64,000 nucleotides of DNA from Linnemannia hyalina (lineage: Eukaryota > Mortierellomycota > Mortierellomycetes > Mortierellales > Mortierellaceae): positions 186,001-250,000 of the forward strand of contig JAHRHY010000010.1 in the NCBI GenBank assembly GCA_019671135.1. Direction: 5' to 3'. The position numbers and the translations under genes are program-made. The notes under the pieces were generated by a model, which saw only the letters and a list, made by a program, of their open reading frames with translations, searched no databases and was not told where the DNA came from. This document shows positions 24,000 through 38,088 of this stretch, piece by piece. The first letter of the stretch is position 1, and each line of letters starts with the position of its first letter.

Positions 24000-26336
24000 T
24001 GATGCACCACTGTTCTTCTGTACGTGTGATCGTGCTGGTTCACTGGCCAACGTTTGGTTTCTCAATTATTTCATTCACCCGTCGATTCAATTGGATCTTG
24101 ACAATGACTGGCCGGCGACTTTTTCATTTGCTTCTTTTCCCTTGTTTCTTCTTTCTTCTCTTTGTTCTTCATTCCTTTGAGAGGGCCATGGCCAGACGAC
24201 GCTTCAAACAACGACCAGCAAGTCATGATGTCTTCCTTTTTCGAGCGGGACGCCAACTTTTCTACATCTAAACAATATTTTTTTTCCTCCCTCCGTCACG
24301 AACGACGTTTTTCTTTTATAAACTCCTTTTTTTCCCCTTTCTCTACGATTGACTGAACAAAGGTGGACATTCGGGTCCGGGAACCCGCATAATGTTTGTT
24401 TCCTTTCTTCTTCCTGAACGAAGAAAAACTTTCCAGGATTGAATCAGTTCGTTCTTCTTTCAATAGGCCTTCGTTTTTTTTATTACAGGTCGTGTTGCTC
24501 GTGCTATTCGCGAGTTTTGTTCATATTCTTAAAGTCAGACCATACACATGTTCAAGAAAAGGAGATCTCTTTGACCAGCAGTTAAAAATCAAGAAAATCT
24601 CCCACCCACAGCCATCCAAAGTGACATTTCCCCTCCTTCCCCCCCCAAAAAAAAAGCACAGATGTCAACCTTGATAGAGACAAAGACAAAGAGATGGGCA
24701 GAGGCGCGTGTGAGATTGTTCGAAAGGGTGAAAATATCTAGTTCGCTTTTAGGCCATGCCCCATGACGACATTGGCGGTGCAGAAAGACTAACTAACTAA
24801 GAAAGAAAAGGAGGACGAGAGGAGAGTGGAAAGTGGAGAGAATGGAGCAGGGGGGAGGTTGGGGAAAGGATGGAGGACAGAAAAAATGCACAACCAAAGA
24901 AGGACAAGGCAAGAAGGAGCATGCAAAACGCGAAAGAAAAAAATGCAAGACAAGGAACTCGGCGGCCTACCACATCATTTTAACTTCTTTGCTCACAAAA
25001 CCAAAAAATGACGGTAACGACGCCTAATATACATGACAATTTAATTCATCAAAACCAAAAACCCGCTCTTTCGGCGCCTCGTTTGTTAGAGGTGTACCCG
25101 ACCAATTTCGTCCTTTCTTTCACTCTCCTTTCATTAGACCACCTTTGTGGTTTTTTTTATTCAATTCTTCCTAAAGAGCGCATAATTAATTTGCATTATT
25201 GCTCTTTTCGCGTACGCGGGGTCCAGACTTTCATGCTTTTCCTTCTTCTCACCCTTTACAGCATTCTCGACGATGAATAAACATTACGCTTCCTTTTTTT
25301 TCTTTGCCTTTGTGCGCAATCCTGTTTGCCACGCGATTTCATGAAAAAAGGGGACAGAGGGGGGAGGGGGCGAAAGGGAAGGAAAAGGGAAAAGGAGAAA
25401 GTGATAAATGCCGCACACGATTTGATGCATCATTTTTTTCTTGGCATGCACAAAAAAATCAATTGCGCCACCAATTTTCAGCTCTCTTCCTCCAACACGA
25501 AAAAAGGGTCTAAAAAATCCAAGAAAGGGGGAACAGGAAAACGAGAATCCCAAAAGGCTCCTACTCGTTCTTTCATCTTCATAACTTCTCCTCTCATTAC
25601 CTCATTTCTATTTCATTTACTCGTCATTCTATATACAAGTAAAAGGCCAAAATATCTCCGAGTCGAGAAGACAAAGCAAACACGAAAAAAAGAGCTCTCT
25701 CTGTCTCTCACGTTACCCACCTCGAGATTTTTGAGAGCCTGGTCGACGACTCATTGTTGTCGGTTGTATGCATCTTCGCCATCTGTTTTTCCTTGGACTA
25801 ACGTCACACTTCCTCCTCCTCCTGTGGCCTTTTGGAGTAGAAAAGGCTCCACAAAAGAGCTAGTTTGGAATGGGTTTTTTTGGTCGAGTTCAAGGTTATC
25901 ATTTCCCTGGAGAGGCAACAACAACAAAAAATAAACGAACTATGTGATGCTCTTGGTAGCGAAGAAGAGGGAGAGCCTAAATTGTGCTGGTTGTGTCGCT
26001 TCTCTTTATGCCCCACTCGCCCCGCCATTCCATTTTCTCGCACCGTATGGAATGTCCAAGGTTGTCCGCAAGAAAACAAAACAAGGGTTACACTAAGAGT
26101 CATCGATATGCAACAAAATAAAAAAAAAGATGGCGGCTGTACTTAGGAGAATTTTTTTTCTGTTTTTTTTTATTCCTTTTGCCGTGTTTTCATCAAGGCC
26201 AATACAGAATGGGTGTTTAGATTTTGTTCTCCATCGATTTTTTTCAAAGTACAATAATAAAAGCGAAAAGAATTGTGTTGAAAGGCGAAGGGGGTTGCCG
26301 GTTGCTGTACATGGAGAGATATCCAGGCGAATCCGT

Positions 26337-28103
<1,767 letters not shown>

Positions 28104-28755
28104 TGTAAAAGGTGTTGTAGTTGTTATGTGTGGGTGTAGGATGAAGAAGAAGAAAAAGAAAAAGGAAAAAAAAAAAAAAAGAGATGAGGACATGACCTGA
28201 ATAAAGTAAGGGCGCCCCTCCTCCCCGGACCCCAGGCTGTGTGATCTCCTTGCGATCACGTTTTCATACCATGACGTCGACATTCCTTTTTTTTGTCGCG
28301 GGTTGCTTGGCTCAGCAATCCTCAAGTCGCAGCGCGACGATGACTGTTGTTCCTGAAAGTATGTATCATGTGGTAGTTTGCCTACTCCCATTGGTCTTAC
28401 TCAAAGGTTCACGAACAGTTCTGGGATCTATGGTACCAAGAATGATCCTCAAAGCTTGTGCATTTTTTTTCAATGGCCATTGTCCCCGTAAGTCGACGCG
28501 ATTCACACTCAGGCAATTTTGATAAAAATAGACTCGTTCCTCAGGAACCGGGGCTGTACACGAACATTGACGTTGGCTGTTCAAAAAAAAAGATGTTGAG
28601 GCTATACACGAGTAACCTTGGGACACATGGTATGTTTTTGAATGATTTTATTATATGATACAAGGTTGAAGGAAAACAAATGCTAAAAGGAGGATGGAGT
28701 CGCGTTCGTCAAAAGAGTGTATGAAAGTGGATGATGAGAGCCAGCTAAGACTTGC
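28104..28755. promoter_or_regulatory. Calmodulin upstream region
   Basis: This intergenic stretch lies between the calmodulin start and the aconitase stop, both on the minus strand. On the minus strand the calmodulin leader has a 16-base T run (about 28168-28183) followed by pyrimidine-rich DNA. No TATA box is convincing and no gene is seen. Confidence 0.4.
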
Positions 28756-31730
28756 TTATGCGCGGGCCTGAGCCTTGGCTGCCATCTGGTTGAGGGCGGA
28801 ACCGAACTTGAACCACTTGATCTGGTCCTCGTTGAAGGTGTGGTTCAACTTGATGTCAATGGCAGAGCCATCCTGCTTCTTGACGTGCAAGTTCAATGGG
28901 ACAGCCTCCTTGAAGGAGGTCAAGCCCTGAATAGAGACACGGTCAAAGGGTGCAATCTTGTCGTAATCGGCGGGGTTGGCGAAGGTCAAGGGCAAGAGAC
29001 CCTGCTTCTTGCAGTTGGTCTCGTGGATACGGGCGAAAGACTTGGTGATGACAGCAGCACCTCCAAGGTGACGGACCTCGAGGGCGGCGTGCTCACGGGA
29101 GGATCCCTCACCGTAGTTCTCGTCACCGATGACGATCCAGGGCTGACCCTTGGCCTTGTAGTCACGGGCAACACCGGGGACGGTGTCGTACTCACCAGAG
29201 AACTGGTTCTTGACAGAGTTGACACCCTCGTTCTCAGAGTTGAGGGCACCGATCAACATGTTGTTGGAGATGTTGTCCAAGTGACCACGGAACTTCAACC
29301 AGGGACCAGCCATGGAGATGTGATCGGTGGTGCACTTGCCCTTGACCTTGATCAAGATGGGCATGTTCTCCATATCCTTGCCGTCCCACTTGGCGAAGGG
29401 CTCCAAGAGCTGAAGACGGTTGGAAGTGGGCGAGACCTTGACGGAGACCTCACCCTTCTCCTTGGGGGGAGCCTGGTAGGTCTCCTCACCAGCGTTGTAT
29501 CCGTTGGGGGGGAGCTCGTTACCGGTGGGGGGGGAGAACCTGAAAGGCTTGCCGTCGGCACCGATGAGGGTATCCTTGGTGGGGTCGAAAGTCAAGTCAC
29601 CGGCGAAGGTCATGGCAGTGACGATCTCAGGGGAGGCGACGAATGCGTGGGTCAAGGGGTTGGCATCGTTACGTCCAGTGAAGTTACGGTTGTAGGAGGT
29701 AATGATAGAGTTCTTGGTGCCCTTGGGGACATCCTGACGATCCCACTGACCAATGCAAGGACCGCAAGCGTTGGCGAGGACGATACCGCCGGCAGCGTTG
29801 AGGGTCTCCATCTGACCATCCTGCTCAATGGTGGCGCGAATCTGCTCGGAACCGGGGGTGATGGTGAAGATCGACTTGGTCTTCAATCCGTGGTCCAAAG
29901 CCTCACGGGCAATGGAGGCGGAGCGGGCCATATCCTCGTACGAGGAGTTGGTGCAGGAACCGATCAAACCGACCTCGAGCTTGGCGGGCCAGCCGTTGGC
30001 GTGGACGGCCTCCTTGAACTTGGAGAGAGGGGTGGCAAGATCGGGGGTGAAGGGTCCGTTGATGTGGGGCTCAAGGGTGTTGAGGTCGATCTCGATGACC
30101 TGATCGTAGTTGGCACCGGCATCAGCCTTCAAGTTGTGCTGGAAGGAATCGGCCCACTCGGCAATGTAGGGGCGGGTGGTGGCCTTCAAGTAGTCGGACA
30201 TGCGAGAGTTGTAGGGGAAGACGGAGGTGGTGGCACCAATCTCAGCACCCATGTTACAGATGGTGGCCATACCAGTGCAGGACAAGGTGTCGACACCGGG
30301 TCCGAAGTACTCGACGATGGCACCGGTACCTCCCTTGACGGTGAGGATACCAGCGACCTTCAAGATGATGTCCTTGGCGGAGGTCCAGCCGGACATCTGA
30401 CCGGTGAGCTTGACTCCGATGACCTTGGGGCACTTGAGCTCCCAGGGGATGTCAGCCATGACGTCGACGGCATCAGCTCCACCGACACCGATGGCGACCA
30501 TACCAAGACCTCCGGCGTTGGGGGTGTGGGAATCAGTTCCGATCATGAGACCTCCGGGGAAGGCATAGTTCTCGAGGATGATCTGGTGGATAATACCAGA
30601 GCCGGGGTTCCAGAACCCGAGGCCGTACTTGGCGCAGGAGGTGGAGAGGAAGTCGTAGACCTCCTTGTTGATGTCCTTGGCGCGGGACAAGTCCTTAGCG
30701 CCTCCGACCTGGGCCTCGATCAAGTGATCGCAGTGGACGGTCGAGGGGACAGCGACGTTGGGGAGACCAGCGGACATGAACTGGAGCAAAGCCATCTATT
30801 ATGTTTTAAGGACATAGAAAGAGGTGTTAGTCAGTCGTTATTGCTGGAGGTGTAATCAAATCCCATATGATAACCAGATTGCAACTCAGCGCGAGAGCCC
30901 TGATTATATTTCTTCCTCTATCCATATTCCCACTGGAGCGACAATGTTCAGTCTGTCCGTCGTCCTTCTTCCTCTTCTCTCTCTCGCCTTTCCTTGTCTT
31001 CTAGGATCAAGGTTTTTCTTCTCTGCCTTCTTTTCACTCGGCCAACTTTGTTGTCGTGATCGACCAATGATACCCCCTCTGAGGAAATATAATACCGCGT
31101 TTCGTTGAAAATTCTTACCTGGGCAGTAGCATCCTGGCAAGCAACACGATCGGGGCGGAGCTTGAGGTAGGACTTTCCACGCTCAATGTCCTGGTTGTGG
31201 GCATCATCCAAATGACCATAGACGATCTTCTCAGCAAGGGTCATGGGCTGATTCAATCTGTTGTGGCATCATCCGTCAATCCAAATGATCCAGATCAAGT
31301 ATCGAGATTGTTGTGTGGGAAAAAAGGGGCATGAAGGAAAGAAGGGACGGGATATGGTTAGTGAACGACCTCAATCACGATCGAGAAAAAGAGTAGAAGG
31401 GGGGAAAGGTTGAAGAGACTTGCCTCTTTCTGACGATGGCGAGGTTGTCCTCGATGCGCTGGTAGTTGATGTGCTGGTCCTTCTCGAAGTTGGACATCTG
31501 GACCTTGCGGGCAGAGCCAGCGGTGGCCTGGGCAAAAGTGCGGAGGGGAGCCTTAATGGCAGCAGCCTGTTCACAATGGCAATGGTAAATGAGATACAGT
31601 GTTTTGTTAAGTAACCATGATGGACTGACAATCATGAGCTCATCCTTACGTGTTTCGTTGCTTTTTTTTTAGCGCGTGTGTTTGGGTTGCTTACCTTCCA
31701 GGTGCGGGAAATAGCTCCGGAAGAGAACAT
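28756..31730 (-). CDS. ACO1: Aconitase, mitochondrial
   Basis: Isomerises citrate to isocitrate in the TCA cycle. Exons: 31730-31695, 31566-31424, 31257-31119, 30795-28756, totalling 2358 bases and 785 residues, the normal length. The N-terminus [12 protein letters not shown], continuing with basic, Ala-rich residues, fits a mitochondrial presequence. Fe-S ligands sit in [13 protein letters not shown] and [11 protein letters not shown]. Substrate-binding motifs include [20 protein letters not shown] and [18 protein letters not shown], and the swivel-domain block [14 protein letters not shown] is also present. Intron 2 (31258-31423) has a GC donor (G|GCAAGT), which the conserved junction [12 protein letters not shown] confirms. 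The long exon 4 uses a strongly biased, C-ending codon set. That bias creates a long antisense open frame which I do not regard as a gene. Confidence 0.97.
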
Positions 31731-34043
31731 TATGTATATGTGATTATGAGGATGAAAATGCAAGAATGAGAAATGAAGGAGGTATGGTGGATATGAAGTG
31801 GTGTGAGGTGGAGGAGAGGTGAGAGGGGAGGAGTGAGGGTGGCGAACGTGAAGAGTGGGGAGTGGGGAGTGAAGAGAAAAGAGGATGAAGGAAAGAGTGA
31901 AGAAGAAGGGGAGAAAAGAGAAAAGAGAAAAAAACCGAGTGGAAATGCGCGCCTTGATATAAGGGGAGCAACATGTCCGAGGTTCACTTTGCTCTCTTCT
32001 CCTTCAATGCACGCAAACAGACCAGCCAGCAGCAAGAACAACAGAGATTTGATCCCGACAGACACCAATCTCCGGCACACCCCAAAAAGGAACCTTTTTC
32101 GTGGCCCGTCAACATTTTTTCATGGCCCATCGTCATGCCTCGAACTCTATTGCATACACTCTCGATCTGCTCTCGTGGCCTTTCGCTTGCGGGGTAAAAT
32201 CCATTGCAACAAGGTCGATAAAAATAAAGAGAGCAATCGTTCTTCCACTGCCAGCCAGGACCGCCCTCTCACACGCCGGCCGATCCAGCCCTCCATTCGC
32301 TTTGTGATTTTCACGTTGCTGCTTTACTTTACCCTTCTTGTATCCTTCATACCATAACATACCATGCCTCCCTCCCACTGCCACAATAGAACACACCCTC
32401 GGAAAAGTAACCTAAACCAGTTAGAAACTGCAAAGTGGACAGCTGAACGAACAGCTTTCTTTTCTCCCAGCGATCTCCCATTCTTCCCTCTCCCTGTCGG
32501 AGACGCGGCAAATCGACAACCGCGAATAAATAAAAAACCCCTCTCTCGCCAAAAAAAGCGCGATAGGTCCGAAGGCTCAATCGTTCCTTTTTTTCATCCC
32601 CCCCTCATGTGCTAATGAGAGCAACTAGTTTGACATTGTACATACCCTTGTGGCTACGATCAATTGGATCCCTCTCTTCAGAGCCGGGAGGTATGTATTG
32701 CAATGCATTCCCGGCGCTCCTTTTCACTCTCGGATTTTTTTTCCACTCTTCATAAAAACCGAAGTTTTCTCACTCATTCTTGTTTATCCCTGTTTTGAAT
32801 TTCATTTCAGATCTCAACGATAATGAAAAGCAAACGGCCGGAGTAAGGGGTACGAGAATCAGCCAATGAAGTCTGTCCAACAAGAGAACCTTGTTCATCA
32901 CTTTTGTGTTCATTCTTGAGCTCTTTGTTGTTCCTGCCTTTGATCTTGCCTTGGTTATCTCTTGCGGAGATCTTCATTCTGTTGTCGTTGCTTTCAAAAC
33001 CCCCCAACAACTCAATGATATGTGAACGTGAAAAGGAAAAAAAGAAGGATCTCACAGAAACCCTCGGCTGTTCTGAATTAAGCGTACCTTCTTTGCGCCG
33101 TTGATGGATGGAGCAAGGAAGGAGAAGTGGTAGCCATTTGACCATGGGGTTGGTTGTTTCACGTCGTGTGCCACTTTCCTTGGTAAACCATGGGTGCAGC
33201 AGCGAAAAAGCGGGACGAGAGGGAGTGTTTGTGTGTGATTTTCATGTTCGCTTACCCACTTTAGAGGCGGTTGTTTTGTATTTTTCAGATTGCGCAAAGT
33301 TGACAGACGCTGTGCAGGCTTGGGTACTTGTTTAAAAACACCGATCACGACAGAACGCCTGTATTTTTTATAACGCGCTTCATCGAGGAGACCACTGTTC
33401 GTTATCTCTTTACAGACCCACCATCTCCAGCCCATTATTAAATTGTACATTTATATCTTTGACTTGCTTGTCAATAGATCATTGTCCGATAACGTCAAAA
33501 GAGAGCATTCCGCAGAACCAGTTGATTTTTCTTTCAATGAATACGAGTCGTGTGCACGGCTTTGTTCTCCCCTTGCATGTTCAATTGCTACGTTTGATAT
33601 CAACTTTGGAATTTTGTGTGAAAGTTCTGTTCACATAAAAAGCAAAGTGCTTGTGCGCATCCCGAGTTATAACCAATTCATATCGATTCATGGGGTCTGT
33701 GCAAAGGCGAGAAGAAAGACGTGCAGATGCTCAGGCACGAAATCAAGCACCAAAAATAAACGAATGTCATTCACCATTGCCTACAAATGGTGACCAGTAC
33801 GCTGCTGAACTCGTCTCTCCTCCTGTGTTAGAGGCGACGTAAACGCTGTTATCTGTGTTGTGGCAAAAATGAAAACGCCGCCTAACCTTCCGCAAGCAGC
33901 AGCACGAGAAGATGCATCTCCGCCAGATGGTTCCAATCACACAAAGGTTACATGCTCTGCGTCCTCCGCTCCCCACATAAAGGGTAAAGTTCCAAAATAG
34001 GAAAAAGTTGACCAGCAGGACTGAAAATAGACAAAAGATTATA
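31731..34043. other. Aconitase upstream region, no gene seen
   Basis: The first 300 bases are GA-rich and probably hold the aconitase promoter and leader. The remainder has several short frames of mixed composition without recognisable families or splice-linked continuation. Confidence 0.45.
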
Positions 34044-34114
34044 TGAAAGTGCCGGGACTCGAACCCGGTTCTCAGGCTTGGAAGGCCGGAATGATACCCA
34101 TATACTACACTTTC
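34044..34114 (-). tRNA. tRNA-Gly (TCC)
   Basis: The acceptor stem GAAAGTG pairs with CACTTTC, with A73. The B box is GGTTCGAGTCC. The anticodon loop CTTCCAA reads TCC. The anticodon stem CCGGC/GCCTG has one C-T mismatch, so the gene may be slightly degenerate. No intron is present. LINE copies lie upstream on the opposite strand. Confidence 0.88.
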
Positions 34115-34190
34115 TTTATAAAAGTGTTTTCAGCTTGGATCTTGAATCAGAGGCAAAACGGAATGTCACATGATGCAAACTTTGCGCCAC

Positions 34191-34191
<1 letters not shown>

Positions 34192-34221
<30 letters not shown>
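34192..34221 (+). repeat. A30 tract
   Basis: Thirty consecutive A, followed by GCGTC and eight more A, just before LINE copy 2. It could be the 3' tail of an almost completely truncated earlier insertion at the same site. Confidence 0.7.
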
Positions 34222-34222
<1 letters not shown>

Positions 34223-34240
34223 CGTCAAAAAAAATTCCGA

Positions 34241-34728
34241 CTGATCTGGAAACCTCGGTGCTCCGCGACGATCGCATGGGAGCAGACCCAGGGTATCTCT
34301 GCCAAGAACAAGACATCCAAGCACATAGGCCCCCGAGGTGACTGGAGTCAAGGATACGGTTATATCACGCATGATGGTTTCTGCCCGTGTGGCGCTTCGC
34401 TAGCCACACATGAAGGAAGGTGCCCTGGAGCGACCAAGGACACACGCGCTGCTGACGAGCGGTTGTTGGAGAGTTTGTTAGGGAGGAGGTTGTCAATGAT
34501 GGAGAGGGTGGGAAGAATCCCCTTCATTCGTATCTAGTTTTATTTTTTTCCGTTTACGCTGTGAAGAGCAGCGACAATTGTTGCGCAGAGCCAGATTCTG
34601 GACCGGACTGCGACTGGTGGATGGTGCACTGAAGAGTTTGGTCTGTAGTCCCCTTTTACTTCCAAATAACTTTTCTATGCTGGCTGTTTGTTAGAGAAAT
34701 AAAATTGTATACGAAAAAAAAAAAAAAA
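34241..34728 (+). mobile_element. 5'-truncated LINE, copy 2
   Basis: Same family as copy 1 at 11478-12014. The homologous frame begins at CTGATCTGGAAACC and ends after RIPFIRI at 34537. The protein is almost identical, differing by a few substitutions and two missing codons. The 3' end AATAAAATTGTATACG is followed by A15. It contains only the region downstream of the reverse transcriptase. It starts about 125 bases upstream of the tRNA-Gly 5' end, reading away from it, the same arrangement as copy 1 at tRNA-Tyr. Confidence 0.78.
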
Positions 34729-34763
34729 GTTTACAAAAAGAAAACACTCTGGCGAAGGATGAA

Positions 34764-34940
34764 TGTTGTCGATGATAGAGAGGATGAGAAGAATGCCCTT
34801 TATTCGTATCTAGTTTTATTTTGTCTTCAGTTTAAGATATGATGATTAGGGATAATTATTGTGCAGAGCCAGGTTTCGGACCAGAGACGGATTGCGCGCT
34901 GAGTTTGTCTGTATAAAATTGTGAACGAAATAAATAAATA
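34764..34940 (+). mobile_element. Older diverged LINE 3' fragment, copy 3
   Basis: Starts TGTTGTCGATGATAGAGAGGATG and repeats the copy-2 3' region (ATTCGTATCTAGTTTTATTT, then GTGCAGAGCCAG) with many substitutions and internal deletions, ending near AAATTGTGAACG and AAATAAATAAATA. It lies directly behind copy 2, so the same tRNA-proximal site was hit at least twice. Confidence 0.65.
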
Positions 34941-36658
34941 GACCTTCGCTTTTGCTTCTTGGTCGTGTAAAACTCTTCTATATACACAAGAGAAATACCA
35001 GGTCCAGAAGAAAGTAATACCGGCTCCAGCTCATAGGAAACTGTGGTTCTTGGAACCTCAGTGTGGGAACCTGGGGCCATTGAAAGTGCTGCTTAAGTTA
35101 CGCCGCCAAAATGAAGAGTCATTTTCTTCTCTCAACCCCCAAAAAGATAGTTCCCTGTCCCCCAAAACAATGAAAGAGAGCGACAGACCCCTCATTACTG
35201 CGATGTCTCACTTCTAACACCCTCCTGAGACCAGATGGTTGCATCTCACCTTTTCTTTTTCTCGATTGTGAACTGTATAGATCATGCCTGGAACCTCTTG
35301 AAAAACGATTGATCAAACGCTTGCAAAGATGTATCGTTCGTCGGGCCAAGAAGGTAAAGGTAAAACACAAAAAAGAAATCGAAAGAAAAAAGAATGTTCA
35401 CCAACTGGAGAACCTTGGTTGAGCTGTCGAGATAAGCAATTGCGATATTATTTCCAAAGACCTGTTGCTTGATATCATTTATTCATGAAAGTGTAGGAAA
35501 ATAATAACGTTTGAAGACATGCGACTTCGTGTCCACTAAAGGAGCGATTGCGAGAGGTGAGAGGAATTGAGAGTGGGCTGCAAAAATATGAGGGAGAAGA
35601 GTCAGAGTGATATAAAAAAAGCGTGAAGAGAATAGACGCGAAATGAGAATGGTCAACAGGAGTAGAACGAAAGAGCTAGTTGAAATAATTACGCAAGGTT
35701 AACGAAGCACGCTGAGGGTTTGACAATTTGGTACTCGGCGAAAGTCAATGAAAAGAGTGGTATGTGGAGGGACAGGGTTGATCCTGCGTACCATCATTTG
35801 AGAATCGATGAACGTTTGGGAAAATAAAATAGTTGTTGTTAACACATCCTTGCAGTTGAAAGTTGGTGTAAAGACTTCTACCTCACTCCTTCGTCCACTC
35901 AAAGGGAGAAGGCTGAAGTAACCGTGTGTGAAAAAACAACATCAAAACTTGAGGTGGGCAAAAAAAAAGTATTGGAGATGCAGTTGACGCACTTCGAAAA
36001 AATCAGAAAGGTCGCGTCCATAAAAAATTCAACCTCGATAAAGCAACTGTTGCTGCAAAACTTGCGGTGAAATGAAACGTTGTGAGTTGGTGTGGGAAAA
36101 CTGGCGACACCCGTCTTGAGGGACTCGATACCCAATGGCTACATTTGTTGTAAGGTAGCCTTTTTTGTCACACCCTGTCGCGCCGCCACACGGGTCGTAT
36201 TTTTTAGGGAGTGATCAGCATAAAAGGAGGCATTAGCCGCATCAAAAAATGCAGTGCGTGGAGAGGAAAAAAGATATGCTCCATGGTAGCCTCTGGCTTT
36301 AGTGGACATGGAGCTTTGATGTCTCGTGTTCGCATGCATGTTTACTTTGTATGTGAAGCCATAATTCATTTTTACGCCTTGTTGTCTACGTCGCTCGCGT
36401 CAAAAATGTACGAGAAAAAGAAACAAGTACCCCACGAGCACAAGGAGCTGATGCAAGGCCACACTGCCGTTGTATTTTTCTGTGAGTCATGGTATCATGT
36501 ATCAACTAGGCCAATGTATGAGTTCTGCAATAGTTGATGGTGAAGTTACGTGATCAAGCAAATTGACACCTAAGTCGCATTCCTGGAAATTAGGAGAGAA
36601 AAAAGTTTGTAGAAGAGAGGACAACAGCACTCAAAAAAGAAAGCGTTGGATCATGTTA
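34941..36658. other. Intergenic, no gene seen
   Basis: AT-rich DNA of mixed composition between the LINE fragments and the palindromic repeat. Short frames show no family resemblance. Confidence 0.45.
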
Positions 36659-36697
36659 GGATGAAGATATTCTGACATCTACTGTCAGATTATCTTA
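36659..36697. repeat. Palindromic repeat, copy 2
   Basis: Matches 843-880 over GGATGAAGATATTCTGACATCTA and GTCAGATTATCTTA with only the two bases between them differing. Flanking sequence is unrelated. It lies about 240 bases downstream of the tRNA-Val gene. Confidence 0.6.
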
Positions 36698-36759
36698 CTC
36701 CGTCTGGGAGAGGCTCTCCTCCTCAGACCAGTCAGTAATGTAAGTAGGTAAACCCTTCA

Positions 36760-36915
36760 CTGTACTGTTCAGACAAACTCGGCCACGGGCCGTCCTTCGT
36801 AGAGTGGCGCAAAAAAACAAAGGCAAAGCCTGGGGTTTTCGTCACTAGCTGAAAAAAAGAAAAACAAAAAGAAAGGAATGAAGCCCGGGGCGTCGCCCTG
36901 TACTGTTCACACAAA
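36760..36915. repeat. 120-base insert with 18-base flanking repeats
   Basis: CTGTACTGTTCAGACAAA (36760-36777) recurs as CTGTACTGTTCACACAAA (36898-36915). Between them are 120 bases with A-rich patches. The structure fits an insertion with a target duplication about 21 bases from the 3' end of tRNA-Val. No family is recognisable. Confidence 0.45.
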
Positions 36916-36935
36916 AAAGAAGCCAAAGGCAAAAG

Positions 36936-37009
36936 TGTTTGTACTCGGACTTGAACCGAGGACCGTCTGTGTGTTAGACAGACGTGATAACCAACTACAC
37001 CATACAAAC
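36936..37009 (-). tRNA. tRNA-Val (AAC)
   Basis: The acceptor stem GTTTGTA pairs with TACAAAC, with A73. The anticodon stem TCTGT/ACAGA encloses loop CTAACAC with anticodon AAC. The B box is GGTTCAAGTCC. The D arm includes TAGTTGGTTA. No intron is present. Confidence 0.93.
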
Positions 37010-37378
37010 TTTACTGATGTATATCGATTTTCTTGTACATCTTTGTTCACAAGACTCAATATTTCACGTGATCATGCACGTAGAGAATGTACACGTGACT
37101 TGAGCTGCTGTGCTTGGTTGCTTGGATTTTTTTTCGTGTTGTTATTGATGATTGATTGATAGAAGCTCCTAAACAGGCTTGGTAGACCATTGCGCATCAG
37201 TGTACAAGAAGGCTTTATTTGTTGGGCCTTTGAGGTTTATGTATAGGTATGGAACTGTTGTACAGAAAGCAGAGAGTAAGAAAAAAACTGAAACAGCGAG
37301 AGAGAGAGAAATGGAAAAATAAGTGGAGGTCGTGTGAGAAAAATGTCCGTGACAAAATGAGTGCCGGCTTTTGCAAGA
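37010..37378. other. Intergenic between tRNA-Val and a small gene
   Basis: Nothing recognisable; AT-rich with GA-rich DNA at 37270-37320, the probable 3' region of the small gene. Confidence 0.4.
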
Positions 37379-37690
37379 CTACTCGATGGCGAGTTCGGCG
37401 GATTTCTCGAGGATGAGCTCAAACTCGAGGGCTTTGATTTGGTTTTCGAGGATGTGCCAGTAGTTGTAGAGAGCGGTGGTTTGGTATCCTTGAGCGTTGA
37501 GCTGCTTGACCTCGCGGGTTATCCGTGCCTGTTCTGTCTTGAGCCAGAGGATCAGTTCGACCGTGTCGGTGATGCTGGCTTTGGCCTTGGTCTTGGTTTT
37601 GGCTTTTGCTGCTGCGGCCATGACTTGTTGTTGTTGTTGGTAATGGTATTGTGTCTGGCTGAGTTCGTTGGTGGGCGTTTCGACCTCCAT
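37379..37690 (-). CDS. Small helical hypothetical protein
   Basis: 103 residues in a single frame; I do not recognise the family. The first 24 residues are polar and Gln-rich (QYHYQQQQQ), then comes an Ala/Lys-rich linker (AAAAKAKTKTKAKAS). The last 60 residues are predicted helical and amphipathic, with heptad-like spacing (VELILWLKTEQARITREV, then ENQIKALEFELILEK). A pyrimidine-rich leader precedes the ATG. The alternating Lys-Ala tract and charged helices could form a coiled-coil partner-binding module. The good codon usage and ordered C-terminal half argue for a real gene, but no splice or homology evidence supports it. Confidence 0.5.
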   Translation of the reverse strand: MEVETPTNELSQTQYHYQQQQQVMAAAAKAKTKTKAKASITDTVELILWLKTEQARITREVKQLNAQGYQTTALYNYWHILENQIKALEFELILEKSAELAIE

Positions 37691-38088
37691 TTATGACGAC
37701 AGTGGTGGAGTGTGGGGTGCGTGAGAGAGGAAAGAGTTGGGAGTGTGTCGGGGACAGGGAGGGAGGGTAAACAAAAGAGAGTTTTAGGGGTTTGGAATGA
37801 AGAGTGGAGAGTTGTGTGTTTTGTTTGCTGTGTCTATGCAAAGTGTGCGAGGGATGGAGGGAGAGAATGAAAGAAAGAAATGTGAAATGGTGAAGGAGAT
37901 GAAAAGAGTTGAAGAAAGAAGAGGAGATACAGAAAAGAGTGTCGAGGGGTCGAAAAGAAAGAGGAGAGGGCAAGGAAGGGAGAAGTTTCTTTCTCGTTGT
38001 CGTGTTTCGCTTGTTTGGCTTTGAAAAAAAAAAAAAAGGCAATATCATTTGTTTTGGTGGCGTTCGAATGTTGTTTATTTCCGTGTGC
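37691..38088. other. Intergenic between DPH7 and a small gene
   Basis: CT-rich on the minus strand, consistent with promoter and leader of the small gene; no coding region seen. Confidence 0.4.

Larger units (their letters stand above)
20353..26336. other. Six-kilobase low-complexity intergenic stretch
   Basis: Between the sestrin start and the calmodulin end. It is dominated by purine- or pyrimidine-rich tracts: GA-rich 20500-20600, 21700-21900, 22690-23580 and 25350-25420, and T-rich 22050-22150 and 24120-24340. There is also a CT microsatellite and a strong small hairpin at 23977-23999. Many open frames appear, but they are repetitive and show no domain, splice structure or family motif. 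I call no gene. Untranslated exons of the neighbours or a non-coding RNA could be hidden here. Confidence 0.5.

Noticed and set aside
28840..30855. 671-codon open frame antisense to aconitase
   Set aside because: It lies exactly opposite the conserved aconitase exon and is rich in Gly, Val and Leu. This is the usual shadow of a strongly codon-biased gene; no family motif.
37419..38048. 209-codon frame overlapping the small helical protein
   Set aside because: Mostly translated leader and an alternative frame of the 103-residue protein; Ser/Pro/His composition without motif.
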